Shown piece by piece: positions 29,207 to 38,306 of a stretch of DNA of 64,000 bases; within the stretch, counting starts at the first letter, position 1; every line of letters begins with the position of its first letter. A program made the translations under genes and the position numbers. Under the pieces are notes generated by a model. The model made no database searches and was not told the DNA's origin. It saw nothing but the letters and a program-made list of their open reading frames with translations. Source of the stretch: Pseudomonas fortuita (GTDB lineage Bacteria > Pseudomonadota > Gammaproteobacteria > Pseudomonadales > Pseudomonadaceae); contig NZ_CP114035.2 in the NCBI RefSeq assembly GCF_026898135.2, positions 5,683,501 through 5,747,500 on the forward strand, written 5' to 3'.

Positions 29207-30271
29207 ATGTCCAGCTGCACACCTGACCTCGCCCAACTGGCCCAATCGATCAAGATTTGGGGCCAGGAACTCGGTTTTGCCCATGTCGGCATCGCCGGGG
29301 TCGACCTTGGCGAACACGAACACCACCTGCAGCGCTGGCTCGATGCCGGCTACCAGGGCGAAATGGAGTACCTGGGCGCGCACGGCAGCAAGCGCTCGCA
29401 CCCCGACCAACTGATTCCCGGCACGGTGCGGGTGGTCTCGCTGCGCATGGACTACCTGCCCGGCGACACACAGATGGCGCAGCGCCTGGCGCAGCCGGAA
29501 AAGGCCTACATATCGCGCTATGCGCTGGGCCGGGACTACCACAAGCTGGTGCGCAAGCGCGTACAGTTCCTGGCCGACCGCATTCAGGAGGCTATCGGCC
29601 CGTTCGGTTACCGCGCATTCGTCGATAGCGCCCCGGTGCTGGAGAAGGCCCTGGCCGAACAGGCCGGGCTGGGCTGGATCGGCAAGAACACCTTGCTGCT
29701 CAACCGCAAGGCGGGCAGTTACTTCTTTCTTGCCGAGCTGTTTGTGGACCTGCCGTTGCCGGTGGACGAAGCGACCACCAGCGAGCATTGCGGGCGCTGC
29801 CAGGCCTGCCTGGACATTTGCCCGACCCAGGCATTTGTCGGGCCTTATGTGCTGGACGCCCGGCGTTGCATCTCATACCTCACCATCGAACTGAAGGGCG
29901 CGATCCCTGTCGAGTTGCGGGCAATGATGGGCAACCGGGTGTTCGGTTGCGATGACTGCCAGATCGTCTGCCCCTGGAACCGTTTTGCCAAGCACAGCCA
30001 GGAACAGGACTTCCAGCCACGGCATGGGCTGGAGAATGCCGAGTTGGCGCAGATGTTCCTGTGGGATGAACGTACCTTCCTGCGCAAGACCGAGGGTGGG
30101 CCGTTGCGGCGGGCGGGATATGAGCGGTTCTTGCGCAACCTGGCGGTGGGGTTGGGCAATGCGCCTTCCACCATTCCTGTGATCGAGGCCCTGAAGGCCC
30201 GCCGCGAGGATGAATCAGAACTGGTGCGCGAGCATGTGGCGTGGGCTTTGGCCCGGCACAACATCCAGTAA
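29207..30271 (+). CDS. queG: Epoxyqueuosine reductase
   Basis: 354 residues from ATG 29207; a TTG at 29192 is an alternative. QueG uses cobalamin and two 4Fe-4S clusters for the last step of queuosine synthesis in tRNA. The first cluster motif is CGRCQACLDICPTQA (about 195-209) and the second CDDCQIVCPWN (about 248-258); the N-terminal half binds cobalamin. The C-terminal HEAT-like end (LVREHVAWALARH) is present. A single plus-strand gene facing nnrD. Confidence 0.95.
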   Translation: MSSCTPDLAQLAQSIKIWGQELGFAHVGIAGVDLGEHEHHLQRWLDAGYQGEMEYLGAHGSKRSHPDQLIPGTVRVVSLRMDYLPGDTQMAQRLAQPEKAYISRYALGRDYHKLVRKRVQFLADRIQEAIGPFGYRAFVDSAPVLEKALAEQAGLGWIGKNTLLLNRKAGSYFFLAELFVDLPLPVDEATTSEHCGRCQACLDICPTQAFVGPYVLDARRCISYLTIELKGAIPVELRAMMGNRVFGCDDCQIVCPWNRFAKHSQEQDFQPRHGLENAELAQMFLWDERTFLRKTEGGPLRRAGYERFLRNLAVGLGNAPSTIPVIEALKARREDESELVREHVAWALARHNIQ

Positions 30272-30311
30272 CCACCCGCCCCACAAAGACTGCATCAGGG
30301 CTGAAAATGAC

Positions 30312-30923
30312 CTACTGCTGGTCGTTGTAGTGGAACTTGGGCATTTCCCAGTGGAAGCGGATAGCCAGCAACCGCACCAGAAACCCGCCAAACAAGGTCA
30401 GCAGCATCGCCTGCTCTGCCGGCACCTTGAAATACACGCACCCCAGGTAGAACCAGGCCGCCGCAAACGACACGCTGGCATACAGCTCACGGCGGAACAC
30501 CAGTGGAATGTCGTTGCAGAAGATATCGCGCAAGATCCCACCAAACACCCCGGTGATCACCCCGCTGATCGACGCCACCAGCATGCCCTGCCCCATCTCG
30601 AGTGCAGTCATGCAGCCAATCAAGGTAAAGGCCACCAACCCCAGGGCATCGAGCACCAGAAACAGCGAGCGCAGGCGGCGCATCATTGGCGCAATGAAGA
30701 TGGTCAGCAACGCCGCAAAGCTGGTCAGCACCAGGTATTCCGGGTGCTTCACCCAGGTCAGCGGGTAATGCCCGAGCAGCACGTCGCGCACCGAGCCGCC
30801 ACCCAGGGCGGTGACGCAGGCGATCAGCACCACGCCGAACCAGTCCATGCCGCGGCGCCCGGCAGACAGCGCGCCGGTCATGGCTTCGGCGGTGATAGCG
30901 ATGAGGTAGAGCATCAACAACAT
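30312..30923 (-). CDS. TRIC/UPF0126 family membrane protein
   Basis: 203 residues with seven hydrophobic segments in two repeats of the TRIC (YadS/UPF0126) type. The conserved glycine motifs are present once per repeat: TALGGGSVRDVLLG (about 37-50) and GVITGVFGGILRDIF (about 121-135). Related proteins are trimeric potassium-permeable channels; whether this one conducts ions is inference. Start ATG 30923 by fit to the family N-terminus. It converges with queG and lies downstream of orn, separated from it by a terminator. Confidence 0.87.
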   Translation of the reverse strand: MLLMLYLIAITAEAMTGALSAGRRGMDWFGVVLIACVTALGGGSVRDVLLGHYPLTWVKHPEYLVLTSFAALLTIFIAPMMRRLRSLFLVLDALGLVAFTLIGCMTALEMGQGMLVASISGVITGVFGGILRDIFCNDIPLVFRRELYASVSFAAAWFYLGCVYFKVPAEQAMLLTLFGGFLVRLLAIRFHWEMPKFHYNDQQ

Positions 30924-30980
30924 GGCGCGGGTCCGTGCAGGAAAGGCGCGCAGTCTAACCAGTTGCCCAAGGCACCAAAA

Positions 30981-31009
30981 GGGGGCGCAGATACAATATC
31001 TGCGCCTTG
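30981..31009 (-). terminator. Intrinsic terminator of orn
   Basis: GGCGCAGATA TTG TATCTGCGCC followed by CCCTTTTGG on the minus strand, right after the orn stop. The T run is short. Confidence 0.75.
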
Positions 31010-31014
31010 TGGGC

Positions 31015-31557
31015 TCACAGTTTGATGAAGTGCTCGCGGTAGTGACGCAGCTCGGCGATCGATTCGCGGATATCGTCCAGCGCCAAATGGGTGTTGCCCT
31101 TCTTGAAGCTGTCACGCACGCCCGGCGCCCAGCGCGCGGCCAGTTCCTTCAGGGTGGAGACATCCAGGTTGCGGTAGTGGAAGTAGTTTTCCAGGTTGCG
31201 CATGTGGCGATAGAGGAAGCGGCGGTCCTGGCAGATGCTGTTGCCGCAGATCGGCGACTTGCCTTTGGGCACCCACTGCTCGAGGAAGGCGATGGTCTGC
31301 GCTTCGGCTTCTGCCATGCTGAGCTTGCTCTCGCGCACGCGCTGGGTCAGGCCCGAAGCACCGTGGGTACGGGTGTTCCATTCGTCCATGCGCGCCAGCA
31401 CTTCGTCACTGTGATGGATGGCGATCACCGGCCCTTCAGCCAGGGTGTTCAGCTCGCTGTCGGTAACGATGGTGGCCATCTCGATGATGACATCACTGTC
31501 CGGATCCAGGCCGGTCATTTCCAGGTCGATCCAGATCAGGTTCTGTGGGTTTTGCAT
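31015..31557 (-). CDS. orn: Oligoribonuclease
   Basis: 180 residues, DEDDh exonuclease. The metal-binding DLEMTGLD motif lies at about 11-18, with the later catalytic residues in [11 protein letters not shown] near the C-terminus. Orn degrades 2-5 nt RNAs and the linear pGpG left from c-di-GMP turnover, and is essential in many pseudomonads. Start ATG 31557 with AGGAG eight bases upstream. Divergent from rsgA, with 152 bases between the starts. Confidence 0.97.
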   Translation of the reverse strand: MQNPQNLIWIDLEMTGLDPDSDVIIEMATIVTDSELNTLAEGPVIAIHHSDEVLARMDEWNTRTHGASGLTQRVRESKLSMAEAEAQTIAFLEQWVPKGKSPICGNSICQDRRFLYRHMRNLENYFHYRNLDVSTLKELAARWAPGVRDSFKKGNTHLALDDIRESIAELRHYREHFIKL

Positions 31558-31709
31558 GCAGGGGCTCCTCATATAGGCCGTCATATTAGCCTAGTGGTCA
31601 AAGCAAACCCATTCACTGCATCAAAGGTAAGCGGAATGGTCCAGCGCCTGGCGTGCTAAACTGCCAGCCGTTTTCAATGCCCTACCCGGGCCTTTCTCAC
31701 GGTACCTTC

Positions 31710-32741
31710 ATGGCCAAACGCCAGCTCAATCGCCGCCAAAACTGGCGGATCGAAAAAATCCAGGGCGAGCGCGCCGCTCGCGCCGCCAAACGCGAGCAGC
31801 ATGCGCTGCAGGAACTGGAGGGCGGCGACCTGGGGCCCGAGCAACTGGGCCTGGTGATCGCGCACTTCGGCGTGCAGGTAGAAGTTGAAGCCCAGGATGG
31901 CGAAACCGCAGGCCAGGTGTTCCGCTGCCATTTGCGGGCCAACCTGCCGGCGCTGGTCACCGGCGACCGTGTCGTGTGGCGTGCGGGCAACCAGGGCATT
32001 GGCGTGATCGTGGCGCAGATGCCACGCAGCACCGAGCTGTGCCGGCCGAACAACCACGGGCAACTCAAGCCGGTGGCAGCCAACGTCGACCTGATCGTGA
32101 TCGTGTTCGCCCCGGCACCGGAGCCGCACCCGAACCTGATCGACCGCTACCTGGTAGCGGCCGAGCACGCCGGCCTGCGGCCGCTGCTGCTGCTGAACAA
32201 GGCCGACCTGATCAACGACGAGAACGGCCCCGGCCTGCATGCGCTGCTGGAGGTTTACCGCGAACTGGGCTACCCGCTGCTGGAAGTATCGGCACACCAG
32301 GGCGACGGCATGCAGCGCCTGCAGCAACTACTTGACGGCCACATCAGTGTGTTCGTCGGCCAGTCCGGGGTGGGCAAGTCGTCGCTGGTCAACAGCCTGC
32401 TGCCGGACGCGGGCACCCGTGTCGGCGACCTGTCGGAATGGTCTGGCCAGGGCACCCACACCACCACCACGGCACGGCTGTACCACTTCCCTAATGGCGG
32501 CGACCTGATCGACTCGCCGGGCATCCGTGAGTTTGGCCTTGGCCATGTCAGCCGCGACGACGTGGAAGATGGCTTCATCGAGTTCCGCGACCTGTTCGGC
32601 ACCTGCCGCTTCCGCGACTGCAAGCACGACCGCGAACCGGGCTGCGCGCTGCTCAAGGCACTGGACGAGGGGCGCATCACGCCGCAACGCATGAACAGCT
32701 ACCGCTCGATCATCGCCAGCCTGACAGAAGACAGCTACTGA
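31710..32741 (+). CDS. rsgA: Small-ribosomal-subunit biogenesis GTPase RsgA
   Basis: 343 residues with the circularly permuted GTPase order: an OB-fold (about 40-120), G4 NKAD before G1 [11 protein letters not shown], then G3 DSPGIREF. The C-terminal zinc motif [14 protein letters not shown] (about 294-307) is complete. RsgA checks late 30S maturation. The basic N-terminus ([16 protein letters not shown]) is typical. The ribosome-binding site is weak at ATG 31710. Confidence 0.96.
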   Translation: MAKRQLNRRQNWRIEKIQGERAARAAKREQHALQELEGGDLGPEQLGLVIAHFGVQVEVEAQDGETAGQVFRCHLRANLPALVTGDRVVWRAGNQGIGVIVAQMPRSTELCRPNNHGQLKPVAANVDLIVIVFAPAPEPHPNLIDRYLVAAEHAGLRPLLLLNKADLINDENGPGLHALLEVYRELGYPLLEVSAHQGDGMQRLQQLLDGHISVFVGQSGVGKSSLVNSLLPDAGTRVGDLSEWSGQGTHTTTTARLYHFPNGGDLIDSPGIREFGLGHVSRDDVEDGFIEFRDLFGTCRFRDCKHDREPGCALLKALDEGRITPQRMNSYRSIIASLTEDSY

Positions 32742-32761
32742 AACGCTTGAAATGAAAGTTG

Positions 32762-32866
32762 CCGCGATCCCCTGTGGGAGCGGCTTTAGCCGCGAACACC
32801 GGCAACGCCGGTGCCATCCACCGCGCTGGATGCTTCGCGGGTAAACCCGCTCCCACACTGATCGCG
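32762..32866. repeat. REP doublet between rsgA and motB
   Basis: Outer REP cores TGTGGGAGCGGCTTTAGCCG (about 32773-32792) and TTCGCGGGTAAACCCGCTCC (about 32833-32852) enclose a short palindrome, CACCGGCAACGCCGGTG. It lies between convergent genes. Confidence 0.8.
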
Positions 32867-32915
32867 CCAGCGTTCAGGTTTTGTGTAGAACAGTCGCCCG
32901 CACAAAAAAAGCCGT

Positions 32916-33950
32916 TTACTGCTCCTTGGCCTCATCCATCTTCAGCGTGCCATCTTCAAAGATGTTCAGCTTCTGGCGCAGCTCACGCGGCTGCATCGGC
33001 GCTTGTTCCGCTGCCCCTGGGGCATCCGGCACGCCAGCCCCTGGCGCAGCGCCAGTGGCTGGCGGTGCAGCAGGGTCGGCGGCCGGCGCTTCGGGCGCAC
33101 CCTGCTCACCCTCGATATTGCGCTGGGCCTTCTTGGTCAGCACGATGATATCGATACGGCGGTTGACCGGGTTGAACGGGTCCTTGCGGTCAAACAGCGA
33201 CGACGAGGCATAACCCACCACCCGCGCCACCTGACCATCCGGGTAACCACCGGCTACCAGTGCACGGCGCGCAGCGTTGGCACGGTTGGCCGACAACTCC
33301 CAGTTGCCGAACTCGCCACTGCCGGCATACGGCTTGGCATCGGTGTGGCCGCTGATGCTGATCTTGTTCGGCACCGCCTTGATGGTGTCGGCCATGGCCA
33401 GCAGGATGTCTTCAAAGTACGGCTGCAAGCGGGCGCTACCGATGTCGAACATCGGCCGGTTCTCGGCATCCATGATCTGGATGCGCAGGCCGTCCTGGGT
33501 GATCTCGAACAGGATCTGGTCCTTGAACTTCTGCAGCTGCGGGTTCTCTTCTACCTTGTTCTGCAGCTCCTGCAGCAGCAACTCCAGGCGCTCGCGCTCG
33601 ACCTGCTCGGCCATGGTCTCGACCTGGTCCTTGCTCAGCTGGGTCGTGGACTCGGGCATCGGCTCGGATTTGACTTCCGGGTTGATGGTTTTTTCCGGTG
33701 CCAGTTCAGGTGAGCCACCCAGGTCGATGACATAGGGCGTGCCGCTTTCCGAGAAGCCGATCGGGTCCTTGAAGTAGCCGGCAATGGCGATTTTCTGCTC
33801 CGGGGTGGCTGTGGACATCAACCACAGCACCAGGAAGAACGCCATCATTGCCGTAGCAAAGTCGGCAAAGGCGATTTTCCAGGCGCCGCCGTGGTGGCCG
33901 CCGCCAAAGCGTTTGACGCGCTTGACGATGATGGGCTGGTTGTTTTCCAT
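32916..33950 (-). CDS. motB: Flagellar motor stator protein MotB
   Basis: 344 residues. A basic N-terminus precedes a single membrane helix (about 26-46) with the proton-carrying Asp30 in AFADFATAMMAFFLVLWL. A periplasmic linker and the OmpA-like peptidoglycan-binding domain follow (about 170-285; ISGHTDAKPY, then SANRANAARRALV). The C-terminal extension is rich in Ala and Pro. MotB anchors the MotA/MotB stator. The gene is three bases after motA. Confidence 0.96.
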   Translation of the reverse strand: MENNQPIIVKRVKRFGGGHHGGAWKIAFADFATAMMAFFLVLWLMSTATPEQKIAIAGYFKDPIGFSESGTPYVIDLGGSPELAPEKTINPEVKSEPMPESTTQLSKDQVETMAEQVERERLELLLQELQNKVEENPQLQKFKDQILFEITQDGLRIQIMDAENRPMFDIGSARLQPYFEDILLAMADTIKAVPNKISISGHTDAKPYAGSGEFGNWELSANRANAARRALVAGGYPDGQVARVVGYASSSLFDRKDPFNPVNRRIDIIVLTKKAQRNIEGEQGAPEAPAADPAAPPATGAAPGAGVPDAPGAAEQAPMQPRELRQKLNIFEDGTLKMDEAKEQ

Positions 33951-33953
33951 GAC

Positions 33954-34805
33954 TCAGCGACCGCGAACCGCTTGTTCCAGCTCGGCGAAACTTGGGCGGT
34001 GCATGGGGTACAGCACCTTGCGCCCGAACTCGACGGCCAGCGAAGGCGGCATGCCCGAGGCCGAGGCGACCAGCGAAGCCTTGATCGATTCGTAGAGGTT
34101 CAGCTCCTCCTTGGCATCGTGCTCCAGGCACTTGGCCAACGGGCCGAAGAAGCCATAGGCAGCCAGGATACCGAAGAAGGTACCGACCAGCGCCGCACCC
34201 ACGTGCATGCCGATGGCCGCCTGGTCGCCCTCGCCCAGCGAGGCCATGGTCACCACGATACCCAGTACCGCCGCGACAATACCGAAACCGGGCATGCCGT
34301 CAGCGATGCCGGTCACCGCATGGGACGGGTGCTCCAGCTCTTCCTTCATGCTCAGCAGCTCCATGTCGAACAGGCCCTCGAGTTCGTGCGGGGCCATGTT
34401 GCCGGTGGACATGATGCGCAGGTAGTCGCAGACAAACGCGGTCATGCGCTCATCGGCCAGTACTGTCGGGTACTTGGCGAAGATCGGGCTGGCGGCGGCG
34501 TCCTCGATGTCGGCCTCGATGGCCATCATGCCTTCGCGACGGCTCTTGTTGAGGATCTCGTACACCAGGCCCAGTACCTCCAGGTAGTAGGCGTGGGTGA
34601 AGCGCGAGCCGAACATCTTCATCGACTTCTTGATGACGTGCATGGTCATGTGGCCAGGGTTGGCCTGCAGGAATGCACCAAAGGCGGCACCGCCGATGAT
34701 CAGAACTTCGAACGGCTGGATCAGCGCCGCGATCTTGCCGTGGGAGAGCACGTAGCCGCCGAGCACGCTCGCGAATACGACGATGATGCCGATAATTTTA
34801 GCCAT
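33954..34805 (-). CDS. motA: Flagellar motor stator protein MotA
   Basis: 283 residues with four membrane segments (about 3-22, 30-50, 170-190 and 202-222) and the large cytoplasmic loop between the second and third that contacts FliG. It conducts protons with MotB to drive rotation. It begins MAKIIGIIVVFASVLGGYVL. Pseudomonas usually has a second stator, MotCD, encoded elsewhere; this pair, beside orn and rsgA, corresponds to MotAB. Confidence 0.96.
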   Translation of the reverse strand: MAKIIGIIVVFASVLGGYVLSHGKIAALIQPFEVLIIGGAAFGAFLQANPGHMTMHVIKKSMKMFGSRFTHAYYLEVLGLVYEILNKSRREGMMAIEADIEDAAASPIFAKYPTVLADERMTAFVCDYLRIMSTGNMAPHELEGLFDMELLSMKEELEHPSHAVTGIADGMPGFGIVAAVLGIVVTMASLGEGDQAAIGMHVGAALVGTFFGILAAYGFFGPLAKCLEHDAKEELNLYESIKASLVASASGMPPSLAVEFGRKVLYPMHRPSFAELEQAVRGR

Positions 34806-34935
34806 AGGTTCAAAGCACTTGCTGTCGTGGTCAGGGGAAGAGACGGGAGCTTTAAAACTCTTCTTCTACTTATCGGCAGAACTGCGCCAGACTATAGCCA
34901 CTCAATGCGAAAAGCCAGTTCGGACTGATGTCAAA

Positions 34936-36471
34936 ATGCCAATCGAAACCAAGGTGCCCGCTCAGGCCCCGCGTACGCTAGAGGCCTGGGTAAAGCTGCT
35001 AGAGAGTGTTCGCATCCCCGTGCCGAAGCACAGCTACGACCGGGTCATGGCTGCCATTCACGACAGCCGCCGCTCGCTGCGCGATATCGCCGAACTGATG
35101 CAAGATAGCCCGGCGCTGGTGCTTTCGGTGATGCGCGAAGCAAACCATCCCACCAACGCCAGCCAGGCCGAGCCCGCCGAAAGCCTGGAGGTGGCCCTGA
35201 ATCGCCTGGGGCTGGAGCGCAGCGAGCAACTGCTCAAGCGCCTGCCCGCGCTGCCCGTCGAAGAAATACCGCCCGTACTGAGCCAGTTCCAGCTGATCAG
35301 CCAGCACGCTTCGCAGCAGGCCAGCGGCCTGTTTGCCAGCCGCCTGGCACGCCTGTGGCAGGAAATTCACTGGGGAAGCCTGCTTTTCCTGTCTCCACTG
35401 TGGCCGCTGGCACTGGCCTACCCCAAGCTGCTTGACACCTGGGAGCTTCGGGTTATCCACAAGGGCGAGGACGCCGCCCTGGTAGAGGATGAGCTGTTTG
35501 GCGTGCGCATCATGGCGCTGTGCCAGACCATGGCGGAGTACTGGCGCCTGCCGCAGTGGGTGACACAAGGTTACCGCCTGCTGCTGGAAGAACGCGATCA
35601 ACTGGCCCTGGTGCTCAACATCGCCCGCGACGAAGACCTGCTCAGCCAGCAACACCGCCTGGACGCCGAGCCTGGCCTGCGCCGCTGGTTCAACCAGCCG
35701 GCCAACACCGTGCTGCTGGCCAACAACCTTGCGCTGGCGGCGCAAGTGGGCTGGGACAACCCGCACCTGCTGCGCTGGCAGCTGCTGACTGCGCTGTACC
35801 TGCAAACTTCGCTGGAAGACGTGCAGCAGCAAGTACACCAGCAGGCTGCCGCCAGCGCCCGCCGCCACGCCAGGCATGCCCTGTTCCACCCGGCTGAGGC
35901 GCTGATCTGGCCCTGGCACCAGCGCCGCCCGCACCCGGACATGCTGGCGCCGCCACCGCCCAGCAGCGACGACCTGGCGCGCTGGCGCAAGCTGTGCCAG
36001 GACTTGTTGGCACAGCCCAGCCCGTTCACCAACACCGTGCACCTGGCTACCCAGGCCCGCGAAGCCCTGCTGGCCTGCGGCATGCAACGCATCATGCTGC
36101 TGAGCCTGGACAAGGCCAGCGACAGCCTGCGCGTGCAGCAGATTGCGGGGCTACCCAACGAGGCAGGTGCCTTGGCCTTGCCGGTGTCACAAAACAAACT
36201 GCTGCAAAAGCTGATGGCCCAGGCCGGGCAACTGCGCATCACTCCGGAAAACCACAGCCAGTTCTCGGCCTTGCTGCCAGCCCCGCTGCGTGCCCTGTTC
36301 CGCAGCGAGCACGTGCTGCTGCGCTCGCTGGCGGTGAATGACCAGGTTCTTATGCTGATGGTGGCCGACCAAGGCTGCCGGCCTTTGGCCGACATCAGCG
36401 TGCAGGCCTTCGGCAAGACCGCGCAATGCACCGAGCGGGCACTGTCGGTGTTTGCCAACCGCAAGGGCTGA
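34936..36471 (+). CDS. HDOD domain protein with GAF-like C-terminus
   Basis: 511 residues from ATG 34936. The N-terminal part (about 15-215) matches HDOD domains, which resemble HD phosphohydrolases but lack the His/Asp metal site: VPKHSYDRVMAAIHDSRRSL is the usual entry, and no HD pair is evident. A linker with a proline run (APPPPSSDD) leads to a C-terminal GAF-like stretch (about 375-505). HDOD proteins take part in signalling; the partner is unknown. It lies between motA and rhdA, the usual Pseudomonas order. The ribosome-binding site is poor, so the start is uncertain. The 130-base gap before it probably holds both promoters. Confidence 0.8.
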   Translation: MPIETKVPAQAPRTLEAWVKLLESVRIPVPKHSYDRVMAAIHDSRRSLRDIAELMQDSPALVLSVMREANHPTNASQAEPAESLEVALNRLGLERSEQLLKRLPALPVEEIPPVLSQFQLISQHASQQASGLFASRLARLWQEIHWGSLLFLSPLWPLALAYPKLLDTWELRVIHKGEDAALVEDELFGVRIMALCQTMAEYWRLPQWVTQGYRLLLEERDQLALVLNIARDEDLLSQQHRLDAEPGLRRWFNQPANTVLLANNLALAAQVGWDNPHLLRWQLLTALYLQTSLEDVQQQVHQQAAASARRHARHALFHPAEALIWPWHQRRPHPDMLAPPPPSSDDLARWRKLCQDLLAQPSPFTNTVHLATQAREALLACGMQRIMLLSLDKASDSLRVQQIAGLPNEAGALALPVSQNKLLQKLMAQAGQLRITPENHSQFSALLPAPLRALFRSEHVLLRSLAVNDQVLMLMVADQGCRPLADISVQAFGKTAQCTERALSVFANRKG

Positions 36472-36515
36472 GCCTTGCGCTACAATCGCCCCTCTTTCCA
36501 CACTGGAGACCGTGG

Positions 36516-37325
36516 ATGACTGACTTTTCCGGCCTGCCCCTGGTGATCGAAGCGGCTGACCTGCTGCCACGCCTGGGTTCGCCACAGCTGATCCTGGTCG
36601 ACCTGAGCAGTGCCAACCGCTATGTCAGCGGGCACATCCCCGGCGCACGCTTTGTCGAAGGCAAGCGTACCCAGCTTGGCCAGCCTCCTGCCCCCGGCCT
36701 GCTGCCGCCGCAGGGCGAGCTGGAAAAACTGTTCAGCGAACTCGGCCACCGCGACGACGCCGTCTATGTGGTGTACGACGATGAAGGCGGTGGCTGGGCC
36801 GGGCGCTTCATCTGGCTGCTCGACGTGATTGGCCACAAGGCGTATCACTACCTCAATGGCGGTATCCAGGCCTGGCCGGCAGACACGCTGTCCACCGAAG
36901 TGCCCGCCAGCAGCAACAGCCCGGTGCACCTGCGTATCGACAACGCGCCCACCGCCACCCGCGAGTACCTGCAAAGCCGCCTGGGCGCCGATGACCTGGT
37001 CATCTGGGACGCTCGCGGCCCGCAGGAATTCAACGGCGAGAAGGTACTGGCAGCCAAGGGCGGTCACATCCCCGGCGCTATCAACTTCGAGTGGACAGCC
37101 GGCATGGACCTCAACGACAACCTGCGCATTCGCCAGGACATCAAACAAGTCCTCGCGCAACTGGGCATCACTCCTGACAAGGAAGTGATCACCCACTGCC
37201 AGACCCACCGCCGCTCCGGCTTCACTTATCTGGTGGCCAAGGCCCTGGGCTACCCACGCGTCAAGGCCTACGCCGGCTCGTGGAGCGAATGGGGCAACCA
37301 CCCGGACACGCCTGTAGAAGTTTAA
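36516..37325 (+). CDS. rhdA: Thiosulfate:cyanide sulfurtransferase (rhodanese) RhdA
   Basis: 269 residues with two rhodanese domains (about 5-120 inactive, 145-265 active). The catalytic Cys228 lies in the loop CQTHRRSG. As I recall, the Azotobacter/Pseudomonas RhdA loop is CQTHHRS, so this one has Arg for the second His. It transfers sulfane sulfur from thiosulfate to cyanide or other acceptors. GGAG lies eight bases before ATG 36516. It is nine bases before psd, so the two are likely co-transcribed. Confidence 0.93.
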   Translation: MTDFSGLPLVIEAADLLPRLGSPQLILVDLSSANRYVSGHIPGARFVEGKRTQLGQPPAPGLLPPQGELEKLFSELGHRDDAVYVVYDDEGGGWAGRFIWLLDVIGHKAYHYLNGGIQAWPADTLSTEVPASSNSPVHLRIDNAPTATREYLQSRLGADDLVIWDARGPQEFNGEKVLAAKGGHIPGAINFEWTAGMDLNDNLRIRQDIKQVLAQLGITPDKEVITHCQTHRRSGFTYLVAKALGYPRVKAYAGSWSEWGNHPDTPVEV

Positions 37326-37334
37326 GGAACCTGC

Positions 37335-38198
37335 ATGAAATCCCGTTTGTTCATCATCAGCCAGTACCTGCTGCCGCACCACCTGCTGTCGCGGCTGGCC
37401 GGCTGCATTGCCGAGTGCCGCGTGCGCTGGTTCAAGAATGCCTTTACCGCCTGGTTCGCCAAACGCTATCAGGTCAACATGTCTGAAGCCCTGGTCGAGG
37501 ACTTGAGCGCTTATGAGCACTTCAATGCGTTCTTCACCCGCGCCCTGAAGCCGGGCGCCCGCCCGCTGGACGAAACCCCAGGCGCCATCCTGTGCCCGGC
37601 CGACGGTGCCGTCAGCCAGCTCGGCCCGATCGAGCACGGTCGCATCTTCCAGGCCAAGGGCCACGGTTTCAGCGCGCAAGAGCTGCTGGGCGGCGACCCG
37701 GCCATGGCAGCGCCGTTCATGGGCGGCGAGTTTGCCACGATCTACCTCTCGCCCAAGGACTACCACCGCGTGCACATGCCGCTGGCCGGCACCCTGCGCG
37801 AAATGGTCTATGTGCCGGGCCGTCTGTTCTCGGTCAACCAGACCACCGCAGAGAACGTTCCCGAGCTGTTTGCCCGCAACGAACGCGTGGTCTGCCTGTT
37901 CGACACCGAGCGCGGGCCGATGGCCGTGGTGCTGGTGGGTGCGATGATCGTCGCCTCGATCGAAACCGTGTGGGCTGGATTGGTGACGCCGCCCAAGCGT
38001 GAGCTGAAGACCTTCCGTTACGACGAAGCCAGCCGTGCGCCGATCCACCTGGAGAAAGGTGCCGAGCTGGGCCGCTTCAAGCTGGGCTCGACCGCCATTG
38101 TGCTGTTCGGGCCGGAGCAGGTGAAGTGGGCTGAGAACCTGGGCGCTGGTTCTGCAGTGCGCATGGGGCAACTGTTGGCGGCGCCTGCACAGGCTTGA
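37335..38198 (+). CDS. psd: Phosphatidylserine decarboxylase proenzyme
   Basis: 287 residues. It self-cleaves at Gly251-Ser252 in the LGST motif (250-253), leaving a pyruvoyl group on the small alpha chain. Asp90 (in CPADGAV), His144 and His147 (in KDYHRVHMP) fit the processing and catalytic residues of bacterial Psd. It makes phosphatidylethanolamine at the inner membrane. Follows rhdA closely, with AAGGAA before the ATG. Confidence 0.96.
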   Translation: MKSRLFIISQYLLPHHLLSRLAGCIAECRVRWFKNAFTAWFAKRYQVNMSEALVEDLSAYEHFNAFFTRALKPGARPLDETPGAILCPADGAVSQLGPIEHGRIFQAKGHGFSAQELLGGDPAMAAPFMGGEFATIYLSPKDYHRVHMPLAGTLREMVYVPGRLFSVNQTTAENVPELFARNERVVCLFDTERGPMAVVLVGAMIVASIETVWAGLVTPPKRELKTFRYDEASRAPIHLEKGAELGRFKLGSTAIVLFGPEQVKWAENLGAGSAVRMGQLLAAPAQA

Positions 38199-38232
38199 CC
38201 GTGGTTTCTGCTTCGAGGTGATCGGCGCGGGT

Positions 38233-38294
38233 TCTTCAGCGCCTGTGAGATCGAGCGCCGCGCGGGCGGCGCTCGATCTCACAGGCGCTGAAGA
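38233..38294. repeat. Perfect 29-bp palindrome, short member of the inverted-repeat family
   Basis: Arms 38233-38261 and 38266-38294 are perfect reverse complements around a four-base loop (GCGG). The arm, TCTTCAGCGCCTGTGAGATC then GAGCGCCGC, is the same outer edge found in the long repeats at 1105-1424 and (right arm) 14563-14640, here without any REP payload. It sits between convergent psd and serB, 12 bases from the serB stop, and might serve as a two-way terminator although there is no T run. Confidence 0.85.
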
Positions 38295-38306
38295 TTAAAC
38301 GGCAAA

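Noticed and set aside
36480..38282. A 600-codon minus-strand open frame across rhdA and psd
   Set aside because: Both plus-strand genes have complete catalytic motifs. The antisense frame even reads through the repeat at 38233.
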